From assembly GCA_903897805.1 (NCBI GenBank), contig CAIUCV010000019.1, positions 1 through 51,148 on the forward strand: DNA of 51,148 nucleotides. Reading direction: 5' to 3'. Every line of letters begins with the position of its first letter. The first letter of the stretch is position 1. Under the pieces are notes generated by a model. It searched no databases. It was not told the origin of the DNA and saw only the letters and a program-made list of their open reading frames with translations. Shown piece after piece: positions 42,442 to 50,923 of this stretch. The DNA is from Candidatus Yanofskyibacteriota bacterium. GTDB lineage: Bacteria > Patescibacteriota > Minisyncoccia > 2-02-FULL-40-12 > IGHO2-01-FULL-4-A. The translations under genes and the position numbers were made by a program.

Positions 42442-45126
42442 ATGGGAATTTTTAGTAAGATATTCGGTGACGCCAACAAGAAGGCGGTAGAAAACATAAA
42501 ACCTCTTGTTGAAAGCATCAACGGGCTCGAATCACAATTCGGGCGTTTTTCGCTCGGGGAGTTAAAGACGAAGACGCAGGAGTTTAAAAAAAGATTGGCC
42601 GAAGGGGAATCCTTAGATGATATTTTGCCGGAGGCATTTGCCGCTGTTCGCGAGGCGTCAAAGAGAACTCTCGGCCAGAGGCACTTTGATGTCCAGTTGA
42701 TCGGCGGCGTTGTTTTGCATCAGGGGAAGGTTGCCGAGATGAAAACCGGAGAGGGCAAAACGCTTGTGGCAACTCTACCCGTTTATCTTAATGCTCTTTC
42801 CGGCCACGGCGTGCATATTGTCACCGTTAATGATTATCTTTCCCGGCGTGATACCGTGTGGATGGGGCAAATATACGACGCTCTCGGACTGACGGTTGGT
42901 TGCCTAAACCACGAGGCCTCTTACGTTTATGACCCCGCACACAGACAAAGCACCAATGACCAAAACGGGGAAGACAAATTGGATAAAGAACGAGATACCA
43001 CCGGGGCATTTAAAGTTGTTCACGAATTTTTACGGCCTGCCGGTCGGCGCGAGGCCTACGAAACAGATATAACCTATGGGACGAACAACGAATTTGGCTT
43101 TGACTATCTTCGCGACAATATGGCTTACGATCTTAGCCAGATGGTACAGGCGAAAGGCCACAATTTCGCGATCGTTGATGAGGTTGATTCAATCTTAATA
43201 GACGAGGCGCGCACCCCTTTGATTATTTCCGCTCCAGACACCGACTCCACGAAACTTTATGAAACATTTTCCAAAATCGTTCCACGCCTGAAAGAAAACG
43301 AGGACTACAACGTGGACGAAAAACTAAAAGCGGTGTCCATAACCGAAGGGGGCATAGAAAAGGTTGAAAGTATACTCGATCTGAAAAATATTTATGAGGA
43401 GGGCGGCACGCGTTATGTCCATCATCTGGAGCAGGCGCTGAAAGCCCAGATTTTATTCCATCGCGACAAGGACTACGTCGTAAAAGATGGCGAAATAATA
43501 ATTGTTGATGAATTCACGGGCCGCTTGATGCCGGGGCGGCGCTGGTCGGAAGGATTGCACCAGGCGGTTGAAGCCAAAGAAGGAGTTTTTGTCCAGAAAG
43601 AATCGCGGACTTTGGCGACGATAACTTTTCAGAATTATTTCCGTTTGTATAAAAAACTTGCCGGCATGACCGGTACTGCCCAGACATCAGCCGAGGAATT
43701 CCATAAGGTCTACGGCATTGATGTAATATCCGTTCCGACAAATAAGCCGATGATACGCGCCGATTCCCCCGACAGGATTTACAAGGTGGAAGCGGGTAAA
43801 TTCAGGGCGCTGGCACGCGAGATTAAAGAGCGCCACGAAAAAGGACAGCCGGTACTGGTTGGCACCGTCTCTATTACCAAAAACGAGATACTATCCGCAC
43901 TTTTGGAGGGTGAAGGCATACCCCATAAAGTGTTGAACGCGAAAAACCACGAACAGGAAGGAGAGATAATCGCCCAGGCGGGGCGAGCCGGCGCCGTAAC
44001 GGTGGCAACAAATATGGCCGGTCGCGGTGTTGATATAATCCTTGGCGGTAATCCGCCCGATCCCGCCGAGGCGCAAAAAGTCGTGGAATTGGGCGGGTTG
44101 CATGTTATCGGCACGGAAAGACACGAGGCAAGACGCATTGACAATCAACTGCGCGGCCGTTCAGGCCGGCAAGGCGACCCGGGCTCTTCGCAGTTTTTTG
44201 TTTCAACTGAAGACGATTTGGTCAGAGTTTTCGGCGGCGACCGTCTTAAGAATCTTATGGAGCGTCTTGGCGTAGGCGATGACGATGTTATTGAAAACCG
44301 GCTCGTTTCCAAGGCGATAGAACAAGCCCAGTCCAAAATAGAGGGCAATAATTTTGACATCCGAAAATACGTCTTGGAGTATGACGACGTAATGAATAAG
44401 CACAGGACGGCGATTTACAAATTAAGAAGGGAAATTTTGGACGGGGAGGAAATAAAAGATAAAATCGTAGATTCTGTTTATGGAGAGATAGAAAGACTGG
44501 CCGGTGCCCACACCTCAACTGAAACTGGGGAGTGGAATATTGAGGAAATCGCTGAAAGCATGAAGGCCATGATTCCCATGGAAGAAGATTTACATCCGAA
44601 ATTGAAGGAAATTTCCGATTCGCGGAATGTCCAGCACCTTAATGACTTTTTGAAGGAAATTGCCGATGGCGCATATGTCCAGAGAGAAAAACAAGTGGGG
44701 GAGGAAGCCATGCGTAATCTTGAAAGAATGCTCTTTTTGCGGGTCGTTGACGAATTGTGGGTTGACCACTTGGAGCAGATGGAATATCTACGCGATTCGG
44801 TGCGTCTGCGTGCCTACGGTCAGCGCGACCCGCTGGTGGAGTATAAAATTGAGGGGCAGAAAATGTTCAATCAACTGCAAGCCGCAATTAATTCCCAAGT
44901 CGCTAATCTGATTTTCAAAGTCAGTTTTATCCAAAGGCCGATGCCGATAAGCGTTGAAGAAAAAAAGGAAAATTGGCCGGCGGCGTCGGGAGATGAGTCA
45001 GTTTCCTCTCAAATGCAGCAAGAAGCGACCCGCCAAGAACCAGCAACGCATGGTTCCAAAGTTGGCAGGAATGACCCATGCCCCTGCGGGTCGGGCAAGA
45101 AGTACAAGAAGTGTCACGGGAAATAA
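42442..45126 (+). CDS. secA: Protein translocase ATPase SecA
   Basis: An 894-residue SecA that drives proteins through the SecYEG channel. Start MGIFSKIFGD at 42442; an upstream in-frame ATG at 42397 would overlap hpf and add 15 basic residues. Walker A is MKTGEGKTLVA (residues 100-110), the DEAD-box region is DEVDSILIDEARTP, and GRSGRQGDPGSSQFF belongs to the second motor domain. The C-terminal SEC-C zinc motif (NDPCPCGSGKKYKKCHG) is intact. A family insertion carries a patch rich in D, E and K between the two parts of the first nucleotide-binding domain. It is essential for export of the secreted proteins seen nearby. Confidence 0.97.
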   Translation: MGIFSKIFGDANKKAVENIKPLVESINGLESQFGRFSLGELKTKTQEFKKRLAEGESLDDILPEAFAAVREASKRTLGQRHFDVQLIGGVVLHQGKVAEMKTGEGKTLVATLPVYLNALSGHGVHIVTVNDYLSRRDTVWMGQIYDALGLTVGCLNHEASYVYDPAHRQSTNDQNGEDKLDKERDTTGAFKVVHEFLRPAGRREAYETDITYGTNNEFGFDYLRDNMAYDLSQMVQAKGHNFAIVDEVDSILIDEARTPLIISAPDTDSTKLYETFSKIVPRLKENEDYNVDEKLKAVSITEGGIEKVESILDLKNIYEEGGTRYVHHLEQALKAQILFHRDKDYVVKDGEIIIVDEFTGRLMPGRRWSEGLHQAVEAKEGVFVQKESRTLATITFQNYFRLYKKLAGMTGTAQTSAEEFHKVYGIDVISVPTNKPMIRADSPDRIYKVEAGKFRALAREIKERHEKGQPVLVGTVSITKNEILSALLEGEGIPHKVLNAKNHEQEGEIIAQAGRAGAVTVATNMAGRGVDIILGGNPPDPAEAQKVVELGGLHVIGTERHEARRIDNQLRGRSGRQGDPGSSQFFVSTEDDLVRVFGGDRLKNLMERLGVGDDDVIENRLVSKAIEQAQSKIEGNNFDIRKYVLEYDDVMNKHRTAIYKLRREILDGEEIKDKIVDSVYGEIERLAGAHTSTETGEWNIEEIAESMKAMIPMEEDLHPKLKEISDSRNVQHLNDFLKEIADGAYVQREKQVGEEAMRNLERMLFLRVVDELWVDHLEQMEYLRDSVRLRAYGQRDPLVEYKIEGQKMFNQLQAAINSQVANLIFKVSFIQRPMPISVEEKKENWPAASGDESVSSQMQQEATRQEPATHGSKVGRNDPCPCGSGKKYKKCHGK

Positions 45127-45131
45127 ATTTT

Positions 45132-45644
45132 ATGGAAAAAATGGAATTTTTCAGAAAAAAAGAAGAAAGAAAACCACCCGAGCCAGAAGGTGAAGTAAAT
45201 CCCGAGAAAAAAGAAAAAATAAGGGAGTGGCAGGGAAAAAGGGCGGAGAAGTTGAAAGAAATTTTGTTTTCAAGAACGGCCGATGTGGCCGGAAATTATG
45301 TTCCTGGTATTGATGTTGTAAAAATGACCATAGAAGCCGTACTGGGAAAGACATTAAGTAAACGAGAGCTCTCGGCGACAGAAAGGACATTGTTTATCCT
45401 TTCTTCGGCGGCAATTCTGGGTTTTTATTTGACCGGCGATTTGCGCCTGCGCGCGGGTGCTTCAGCAATGTTCGATGCCCTGATGGTACCCCAGATTTTT
45501 AAGGATATTATTTCAAAAATTGCCCCTATCACTCCAGGTTTTGCCGCTATTTTGGAAAAGGCCCCGGCCTTCTTGGCGCAAAACATTCAGCAGGCATTGA
45601 ATGTTTTTAACTCAACCTTCATTTCTTTGAATTTGAACGCATGA
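45132..45644 (+). CDS. Hypothetical protein with pre-toxin TG-like domain
   Basis: Start chosen at the ATG 45132 (170 residues), 5 bp after secA; an in-frame ATG at 45078 lies inside secA. A charged N-terminal half (residues 1-45) is followed by a region NYVPGIDVVKMTIEAVLGK and LSKRELSATERTLFILSSAA, which resembles the PT-TG pre-toxin domain that precedes toxin tips in polymorphic toxins. The hydrophobic stretch near ILGFYL may insert in a membrane. No toxin domain follows; the C-terminal half (about residues 105-170) is helical and of unknown type. Recognition is by motif only. Confidence 0.45.
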   Translation: MEKMEFFRKKEERKPPEPEGEVNPEKKEKIREWQGKRAEKLKEILFSRTADVAGNYVPGIDVVKMTIEAVLGKTLSKRELSATERTLFILSSAAILGFYLTGDLRLRAGASAMFDALMVPQIFKDIISKIAPITPGFAAILEKAPAFLAQNIQQALNVFNSTFISLNLNA

Positions 45645-45847
45645 TTTTATCAGTTAGCGATTCGGCCATGGAAAAAGTTGAAAAAACAAAAAAGTTGGAA
45701 GAATTGATTAAAGAGCTCGTTTCTTTAGGGGAAGACGCGAGAGAATTATCATTTTGGCAGACGATTTTTGACGACCTTAAAGAAGAAGAGCAGGATTCAA
45801 TTATTGCTATGCTTCAAAAAGAAGCACTGGAATTGCGGGGGCGTTAA
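45641..45847 (+). CDS. Small helical hypothetical protein
   Basis: A 68-residue, acidic and lysine-rich protein with helical pattern (EKTKKLEELIKELVSL, DDLKEEEQDSIIAML). It begins in an ATGA overlap with the previous gene, so the two are probably translated together and may form a pair. No family recognised. Confidence 0.5.
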   Translation: MILSVSDSAMEKVEKTKKLEELIKELVSLGEDARELSFWQTIFDDLKEEEQDSIIAMLQKEALELRGR

Positions 45848-45878
45848 AACAAATAGCCGGCGAACTGGACCCGTAAAC

Positions 45879-46421
45879 ATGAGTACAATTTACGAACAAG
45901 TAAAGTCAGTTATAGATGCCTCAATTTGCAAGAATGAAGCTGTTTTTAATCGTTATCTTGAGAGGATCGAGCGGGGCAAGTTTTCAAGAGACGAAAACGG
46001 AGAAAGCCATTTCTGTGTTTATTTTTTGCCTTACAACTCAGCGACTAACAAAATTTTTATTGTTGACCATAAAAAATCAGGTTTGTGGCTAGCGCCAGGT
46101 GGGCATATTGATAAGAATGAAACCTTGCTGCAAACTCTTAACAGAGAAATTAACGAAGAGCTTGGGGTAATGAATAAAATTCAAGATAGCGTAAGGCCAT
46201 TTCTCCTGACCATAACCTTGATAGATCGGCCTCCTCATCCTTGCAGAGAGCATCTGTGTATTTGGTTTCGTTTTGAGTCGGATGGGCTGGATTTTAAAAT
46301 CGATCTTAGCGAGTTTTATGAAACAAAATGGGTTACGATTGAAGAAGCGAGAAAAATAGTCACTGATCCAGCCACAATCGAAGGCCTGGATAAAATGGAG
46401 CAATTTTTCAATGGAAAATAA
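45879..46421 (+). CDS. Nudix hydrolase
   Basis: A 180-residue Nudix enzyme. The box G-x5-E-x7-R-E-x2-E-E-x-G is complete (G75, E81, R89-E90, E93-E94, in GGHIDKNE...REINEELGV). Such enzymes hydrolyse nucleoside diphosphates linked to another group. The start at 45879 is chosen because an earlier in-frame start would overlap the upstream gene. It overlaps the ASCH gene by 11 bp. Substrate unknown. Confidence 0.88.
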   Translation: MSTIYEQVKSVIDASICKNEAVFNRYLERIERGKFSRDENGESHFCVYFLPYNSATNKIFIVDHKKSGLWLAPGGHIDKNETLLQTLNREINEELGVMNKIQDSVRPFLLTITLIDRPPHPCREHLCIWFRFESDGLDFKIDLSEFYETKWVTIEEARKIVTDPATIEGLDKMEQFFNGK

Positions 46422-46767
46422 GAAACCTAAAAAGTACGTCCTGAGATTCCGGGCAGTCAATAAGGATATTTTTGACGCGATTAAAGAGGGTAAGAAAAAA
46501 ATTGAGACCAGGGCTGCTACAAAAAGGTATCGCAACATAAAAGAAGAGGACGTCGTTATTTTAACGTGCGGGGCGCAGAGATTTGAAAAAATAGTTCGTT
46601 CAGCGCATATTTATAAAACAATCAGGGCATTGCTCCGTTCGCACAAACCCAAAGAAATCAATCCGAGGGTCTCCACCGAATCGGAGCTTATTGATATATA
46701 CTATAGTTTTCCTGATTATCGGGAAAAAATTAAGAAGTTCGGCCTAATTGCCCTGGAATTAAAATGA
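46411..46767 (+). CDS. ASCH/PUA-like domain protein
   Basis: A 118-residue basic protein. The opening (KKYVLRFRAVNKDIFDAIKEGKKKIETRA) and the closing LIALELK match the ASCH superfamily, an RNA- or nucleoside-binding fold. It is wedged between a Nudix gene (11-bp overlap) and a deoxyribosyltransferase-Nudix fusion (ATGA overlap), which suggests one nucleotide-related operon. It could process or bind a modified nucleoside. Confidence 0.7.
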   Translation: MENKKPKKYVLRFRAVNKDIFDAIKEGKKKIETRAATKRYRNIKEEDVVILTCGAQRFEKIVRSAHIYKTIRALLRSHKPKEINPRVSTESELIDIYYSFPDYREKIKKFGLIALELK

Positions 46768-47699
46768 GCAAAAAAACAAAACCCTCATTCCGCTGCGTGC
46801 TTCACGGGAGCTACCGAAAGCATTACGGCGAAATAAAACGGATTCACAAGCTTTTTACCCAAGCCGGCATTGAGGTTTTGGCCCCGGCAGATTCAGAGAT
46901 AACAGCCGTTGAAGATGGCTTTGCTATGTTGGAAAGCGACAAGGAGAAAGACCCCAGAATGATTGAGCTTATGTATCTTCACCACCTTAAACATCTTGGC
47001 ACCGATGGATTCAGCTATTTTGTGAATCCCAATGGGTATATAGGCAAGAGCGCATCGTATGAACTCGGCATCGCCCAGATATCAAATGTGAAGTGCTTTT
47101 TTGCGGAAAAACCAGAAGACCATCCAGCTTATTTGCATAAAAATTCCGTTTGGGAACCCGAGGATTTAATTGAATTTATAAAAACCACGGGCAATTTGCC
47201 CGACCCTAAGATAAAACGCAACGAAAAGGCAATTCATCAGCTATGGCTTGACTTAATGGTACCCGGTTCAATTGTGGCGGTTGGCGGGATTATTGAATAT
47301 GCTAAACCGACACAGTCCGGCGAGAAAGAAGTTTTACTGGTCAAAACCCACAAATGGGGAGGAAGATATTCAATCGTTGGCGGGAAAGTCAGAAGGAACG
47401 AGCGATTGGCGGACGCATGGATGCGGGAAATAAAAGAAGAAACCGGTCTTGGGGCCGATGTCGGAGAAGACATCTGCGCCTTTGACCAGATAAAAAATTC
47501 CGGCTACTACAAATCCGCAGTTAATCATATTTTTGTTGACAAGATAGCGCGTGCAAATAGCCAAAAGGTCAAACTTAACGATGAGGCCGAGGATTATGTC
47601 TGGATTTTGCCAAGCGAAGCTCTGGCCAAATTAGATATTGAGCTAAACGCCCGTCACACACTGGAACTTTACGCGAAAATGAGCAATGTTAAATTTTAA
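46764..47699 (+). CDS. Fusion of a nucleoside 2-deoxyribosyltransferase-like domain and a Nudix domain
   Basis: A 311-residue protein. The N-terminal half (about residues 8-140) has HGSYRKHYGEI, DGFSYFVNPNGYIGKSAS and YELGIA (E100), the pattern of nucleoside 2-deoxyribosyltransferases and related glycohydrolases. The C-terminal half (from about residue 165) has a full Nudix box (G207, E213, R221-E222, E225-E226, in GGKVRRNER...REIKEETGL). It could detect or clean a nucleotide by cleaving the glycosidic bond and the diphosphate. It overlaps both neighbours. The combination is uncommon. Confidence 0.72.
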   Translation: MSKKTKPSFRCVLHGSYRKHYGEIKRIHKLFTQAGIEVLAPADSEITAVEDGFAMLESDKEKDPRMIELMYLHHLKHLGTDGFSYFVNPNGYIGKSASYELGIAQISNVKCFFAEKPEDHPAYLHKNSVWEPEDLIEFIKTTGNLPDPKIKRNEKAIHQLWLDLMVPGSIVAVGGIIEYAKPTQSGEKEVLLVKTHKWGGRYSIVGGKVRRNERLADAWMREIKEETGLGADVGEDICAFDQIKNSGYYKSAVNHIFVDKIARANSQKVKLNDEAEDYVWILPSEALAKLDIELNARHTLELYAKMSNVKF

Positions 47700-48069
47700 A
47701 CTTCCTGAAAACGACAATAAATATGAGTGGACGAACCATGTAAAGGAAAAGATGGTTTATTATAGAATTTCCGTGTCTTTAATAAAGAGAATCGTTCGGT
47801 TCCCGAAGCGGAAGGAAGAGGGTGTCGCTCCCGGGACGACTGCCGTAATGCAACCCCGAGGCAGTGCGAAAACACCCCAAGAGATATGGGTGATGTACCA
47901 ACTCCGACACCCAAAGAAGTCGGGGTTCAGCACCACCTACGGCAAGGCCGTAGCGTCGGAGCCGAAGACAAGAGTAATTTCGGCATGGCGTTATCCCGGC
48001 ATCAGTCCGGTGGGTAAAAAAATCCCGATTCCGGACGAAATTTTACAGGAGCTGGAAAGTATCATATAG
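47686..48069 (+). CDS. Uncharacterised small protein with a palindromic insertion
   Basis: A 127-residue protein starting 14 bp before the previous stop. [15 protein letters not shown] and [18 protein letters not shown] form a recognisable small domain, of the DUF4258-like, RNase-fold kind found in many CPR genomes. A 22-residue patch in the middle ([22 protein letters not shown]) looks inserted and is encoded by a palindromic element (47902-47961). No function can be assigned; a toxin or RNase role is only a possibility. Confidence 0.6.
   Translation: MLNFKLPENDNKYEWTNHVKEKMVYYRISVSLIKRIVRFPKRKEEGVAPGTTAVMQPRGSAKTPQEIWVMYQLRHPKKSGFSTTYGKAVASEPKTRVISAWRYPGISPVGKKIPIPDEILQELESII
47902..47961. 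repeat. In-frame palindromic element
   Basis: Outer arms CTCCGAC (47902-47908) and GTCGGAG (47955-47961) face each other. An inner perfect stem CTACGGC-AAG-GCCGTAG (47937-47953) and an alternative stem near 47901-47926 lie between them. The whole is within an ORF and keeps the frame. Confidence 0.75.
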
Positions 48070-48070
48070 T
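48042..48070 (+). promoter_or_regulatory. Promoter of the cyclophilin gene, near-leaderless
   Basis: TTTACA (48042-48047), 17 nt, and TATAGT (48065-48070) end 9 nt before the ATG at 48080. The -35 box lies in the end of the previous gene. Confidence 0.55.
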
Positions 48071-48079
48071 TTAAATATA

Positions 48080-48748
48080 ATGAAAGTGCCGTTAGTTTAT
48101 TTACTCCTGCTGATTGTAATTATTGTCGCTGTTGGCGGCTATTATTTATTACAAAAAGACAAGGGGAATCTATCTCTGAATCAAAATCAATCAAGTCCAA
48201 CCGCGGCCGCAACTCCTTCGCCGGACACCATCAAAGTCACTATGATTACGGCCGAGGGCGACATTGTTTTAGAACTATATCCGAAGGTGGCCCCGAAAAC
48301 AGTTGCAAATTTTATAAAATTGACCCAGGACAAGTTTTACGATGGCACGAAATTCCATCGGGTAATAGCCGACTTCGTAGTTCAGGGCGGTGACCCGTTG
48401 TCTAAAACAGATGACCCAGGGGTGGGAACTGGTGGTCCCGGCTACGCTTTTGAAGATGAAATTAATCCGAGATCTCTTGGCGTTCCTGATGATGTAATCG
48501 CCCAATACGAAGCGCAGGGCTATAAATATGATTTCTCTCTTCAATCTTTGCCGGTTGACCCGGGCTATATCGCTATGGCCAATGCTGGTCCCAATACCAA
48601 CGGCAGCCAATTCTTTATCGTGACGACTAAACCCCAACAGCAACTCTACGGCAAGCACACGGTATTTGGCAAAGTTATTTCGGGCATGGATGTCGTTTTG
48701 AAAATCAAACAAGGCGATGTTCTGCGACAGGTTAAGATAACAGAGTAA
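48080..48748 (+). CDS. Cyclophilin-type peptidyl-prolyl isomerase, membrane-anchored
   Basis: A 222-residue protein with an N-terminal helix (about residues 5-23) that would anchor it, then a P/T/S-rich linker and a cyclophilin domain (residues 50-222). [16 protein letters not shown] and [13 protein letters not shown] carry the catalytic and binding residues. It probably helps fold exported proteins outside the membrane. An insertion near residues 125-155 is longer than in short cyclophilins. Confidence 0.9.
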   Translation: MKVPLVYLLLLIVIIVAVGGYYLLQKDKGNLSLNQNQSSPTAAATPSPDTIKVTMITAEGDIVLELYPKVAPKTVANFIKLTQDKFYDGTKFHRVIADFVVQGGDPLSKTDDPGVGTGGPGYAFEDEINPRSLGVPDDVIAQYEAQGYKYDFSLQSLPVDPGYIAMANAGPNTNGSQFFIVTTKPQQQLYGKHTVFGKVISGMDVVLKIKQGDVLRQVKITE

Positions 48749-48750
48749 CC

Positions 48751-49464
48751 GTGACTTACATTAAAACCTCAAAACCTCTTAAAATATCCCGGGCTAACCT
48801 CCAGCTCTTTAAAGAATGCCCGAGGTGCTTTTGGCTTTATAAGCACAAGGACATAAGGCGCCCTCAGGGCTATCCCTATACTTTGTCAATTGCCGTTGAC
48901 CAATTGCTCAAGGCCGAATTTGACCAGTATCGGGAAAGGGGAGAGATGCACCCGGCTCTGGTTGGATTCAAAGGCCTGGAAGAAGCCAAACTTTTTTCAG
49001 ACCAAGCACAACTCCAGAAGTGGCGCAACAACTTTGAAGGTCTGAAATATCACGACGAAGGCTTGGATGCCACGCTTTTCGGCGCCATTGACGATATGCT
49101 GGAATTCCCCGACGGTTCGCTTGCCGTCATAGATTATAAGTCATCGGGCGCGAAAGAAATTACGGTTTACGATGATTATAAGATGCAGATGGACGTCTAT
49201 ACCCATATTTTGGAGCAAATTGGTCATAAAACCGCCAAAAAGGGCTATTTTGTTTTTTATCAAGTGCAGAAAAACGACGGCTTTAAGGGGAGGTTGCCTT
49301 TTAGGGGAGAGATACGCGAAGTGGATACCGATTCCAGCTATGTTCATGACCTTTTTGCCCAAGCTGTTGATCTGGCCAGATCGGATACTCCGCCGAAATC
49401 TCACAGCGATTGCGAATACTGTCTCTGGGCCGGCCATCACAAGGAGCTTGAGCCCGGGTTTTAA
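48751..49464 (+). CDS. PD-(D/E)XK nuclease, RecB/Cas4-like with Fe-S cysteines
   Basis: A 237-residue nuclease starting with GTG at 48751, 2 bp after the isomerase. The core motif has D114/D115 and D128-x-K130 (IDDML, VIDYKSS), and Q146-x3-Y150 (QMDVY) is the RecB-type follow-on motif. Cysteines C23 and C26 (CPRC) and C221 and C224 (CEYC) could bind a [4Fe-4S] cluster, as in Cas4 and AddB-type nucleases. It is paired with the next gene, 14 bp downstream. Cas neighbours or repeats were not seen, so a DNA repair or processing role is more likely than CRISPR adaptation. Confidence 0.8.
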   Translation: MTYIKTSKPLKISRANLQLFKECPRCFWLYKHKDIRRPQGYPYTLSIAVDQLLKAEFDQYRERGEMHPALVGFKGLEEAKLFSDQAQLQKWRNNFEGLKYHDEGLDATLFGAIDDMLEFPDGSLAVIDYKSSGAKEITVYDDYKMQMDVYTHILEQIGHKTAKKGYFVFYQVQKNDGFKGRLPFRGEIREVDTDSSYVHDLFAQAVDLARSDTPPKSHSDCEYCLWAGHHKELEPGF

Positions 49465-49478
49465 ACTATCTCTAAACT

Positions 49479-50921
49479 ATGGCTGACAAAAAATACAAAT
49501 TGACCGGTGAACATTTCTACAAGTTTTTCCAATGCCCGCATTGGATTTGGTACGACGTTTATGGTGACCAGACAAAAAAAGGCAAAATCCCGCCCCTCAT
49601 TGAGATGATCCATCAGAACGGGCTCAAGCACGAAAAAGAGATGATAAAGTCGCGGAAGTTTGAAGAAATTAAACCGGAGCTTTTCCGTGATTTGGACGAA
49701 GCGTTCTTGGCAACAATGGAACTGATGAAGCAGGGGAAGAACATATACCATGGCGTTTTGATGGAGGGCGATTGGGTCGGTATCCCGGACTTGCTTGAGG
49801 CGCGGGAAGGGAAGTCCAATCTGGGCGATCATTATTACGTTGTTTACGATGTCAAAAGCGGCAGAGATATACGCGACGAATACAAATTCCAGCTCGTTTT
49901 TTACAGTTTGATCTTGGAAAGATTACAGGGCGTTCTTCCTCGCGATGCCTATATAATAAATGCCGACGGCGAGGAGCGGTCCTTTATGGTTGATGATTTT
50001 GTGGAGCAGTTCCACCTGACACGGCAAAGGATTGAACAAATTTTGGAAGGCGAAAAACCGCCCCCGTTCCTTAAAAGCGGGTGCAAGCATTCGCCCTGGT
50101 ATTCACTTTGCGTTGAAGATACGAAGGGTTGTGACGACGTTTCGCTTATTTACCGCTTAAGTCAGAACGACCAACGGCGGCTTTATGAAATCGGCATTCA
50201 TACGGTAAAAGAATTGGCAGCGGCTGATTTGGACAATTTGCGTTCAAGATTAGAAGATTGGCCGTTTGATAAAGTTCTCCGCATTTACAATCAGGCCCAG
50301 GTTTTGGTTTCCGGCGAGCCGATGATTTTAAAAAAAGGCGAATTTCCGGCAGTTGAGAACGAGATTTATTTTGACATTGAATCCGACCCCACCGAAACAA
50401 TTGATTATCTTTTAGGAATACTGGTGCGGCATAGTAGCGGGAAGTCCGAATACAAATGTTTTTTGGCGAAAGATAAGAGCGAGGAAGGAAAAAATTGGCG
50501 CGAGTTTTTGGATTTTCTGGAATCGCTGAACGACTTTGTCATTTATCACTATTCTTATTACGAAAGAGAGGTCTTTGGCCGCCTGGGGCAGAAATACGGC
50601 ATCTCAAGAGCGCTTGAGGACAAGTTCAAAAATAACACCTTAGATTTGCACTTGGCGGTGGTGGAAGAAGTGATATTGCCTTTGTATTTTTATAGCTTGA
50701 AGGACGTTGCTCAATACCTCGGTTTTAAATGGAGCGCGGAGGATGCGGGGGGGGCGGAGTCGGTCGTCTGGTACAACGAATGGCTTAAAACCGGTGACCA
50801 GAAAATTATGGACAAAATCATCAAATACAACGAGGACGATGTCCGGGCGACGCTGTTCGTGAAAGAGTGGCTAGAGAAGCAGAAGCCGAGAATATCACGG
50901 GAGAAATTACCGGAGGAATAG
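49479..50921 (+). CDS. RecB-family nuclease of the TM0106 type (PD-(D/E)XK plus RNase H-like domain)
   Basis: A 480-residue protein. The N-terminal nuclease domain has D104, D124-x-K126 (VYDVKSG) and Q138-x3-Y142. Cysteines C19, C202, C211 and C218 (C-x8-C-x6-C) can bind an Fe-S cluster. A short helix-hairpin-helix-like region (about residues 228-260) follows. The C-terminal RNase_H_2-type domain has YFDIESD (D299, E301) and YNEDDVRATL, the residues of a DEDD exonuclease. It follows the smaller nuclease and may act with it on DNA. Confidence 0.85.
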   Translation: MADKKYKLTGEHFYKFFQCPHWIWYDVYGDQTKKGKIPPLIEMIHQNGLKHEKEMIKSRKFEEIKPELFRDLDEAFLATMELMKQGKNIYHGVLMEGDWVGIPDLLEAREGKSNLGDHYYVVYDVKSGRDIRDEYKFQLVFYSLILERLQGVLPRDAYIINADGEERSFMVDDFVEQFHLTRQRIEQILEGEKPPPFLKSGCKHSPWYSLCVEDTKGCDDVSLIYRLSQNDQRRLYEIGIHTVKELAAADLDNLRSRLEDWPFDKVLRIYNQAQVLVSGEPMILKKGEFPAVENEIYFDIESDPTETIDYLLGILVRHSSGKSEYKCFLAKDKSEEGKNWREFLDFLESLNDFVIYHYSYYEREVFGRLGQKYGISRALEDKFKNNTLDLHLAVVEEVILPLYFYSLKDVAQYLGFKWSAEDAGGAESVVWYNEWLKTGDQKIMDKIIKYNEDDVRATLFVKEWLEKQKPRISREKLPEE

Positions 50922-50923
50922 CC

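Noticed and set aside
42584-45390. Several minus-strand open frames opposite secA
   Set aside because: They are shadows with no recognisable motifs, in frames that mirror the codon bias of secA.
48751-50921. CRISPR-Cas adaptation locus
   Set aside because: The nucleases are Cas4-like in motifs only. No repeat-spacer array or Cas1/Cas2 genes are in the window.
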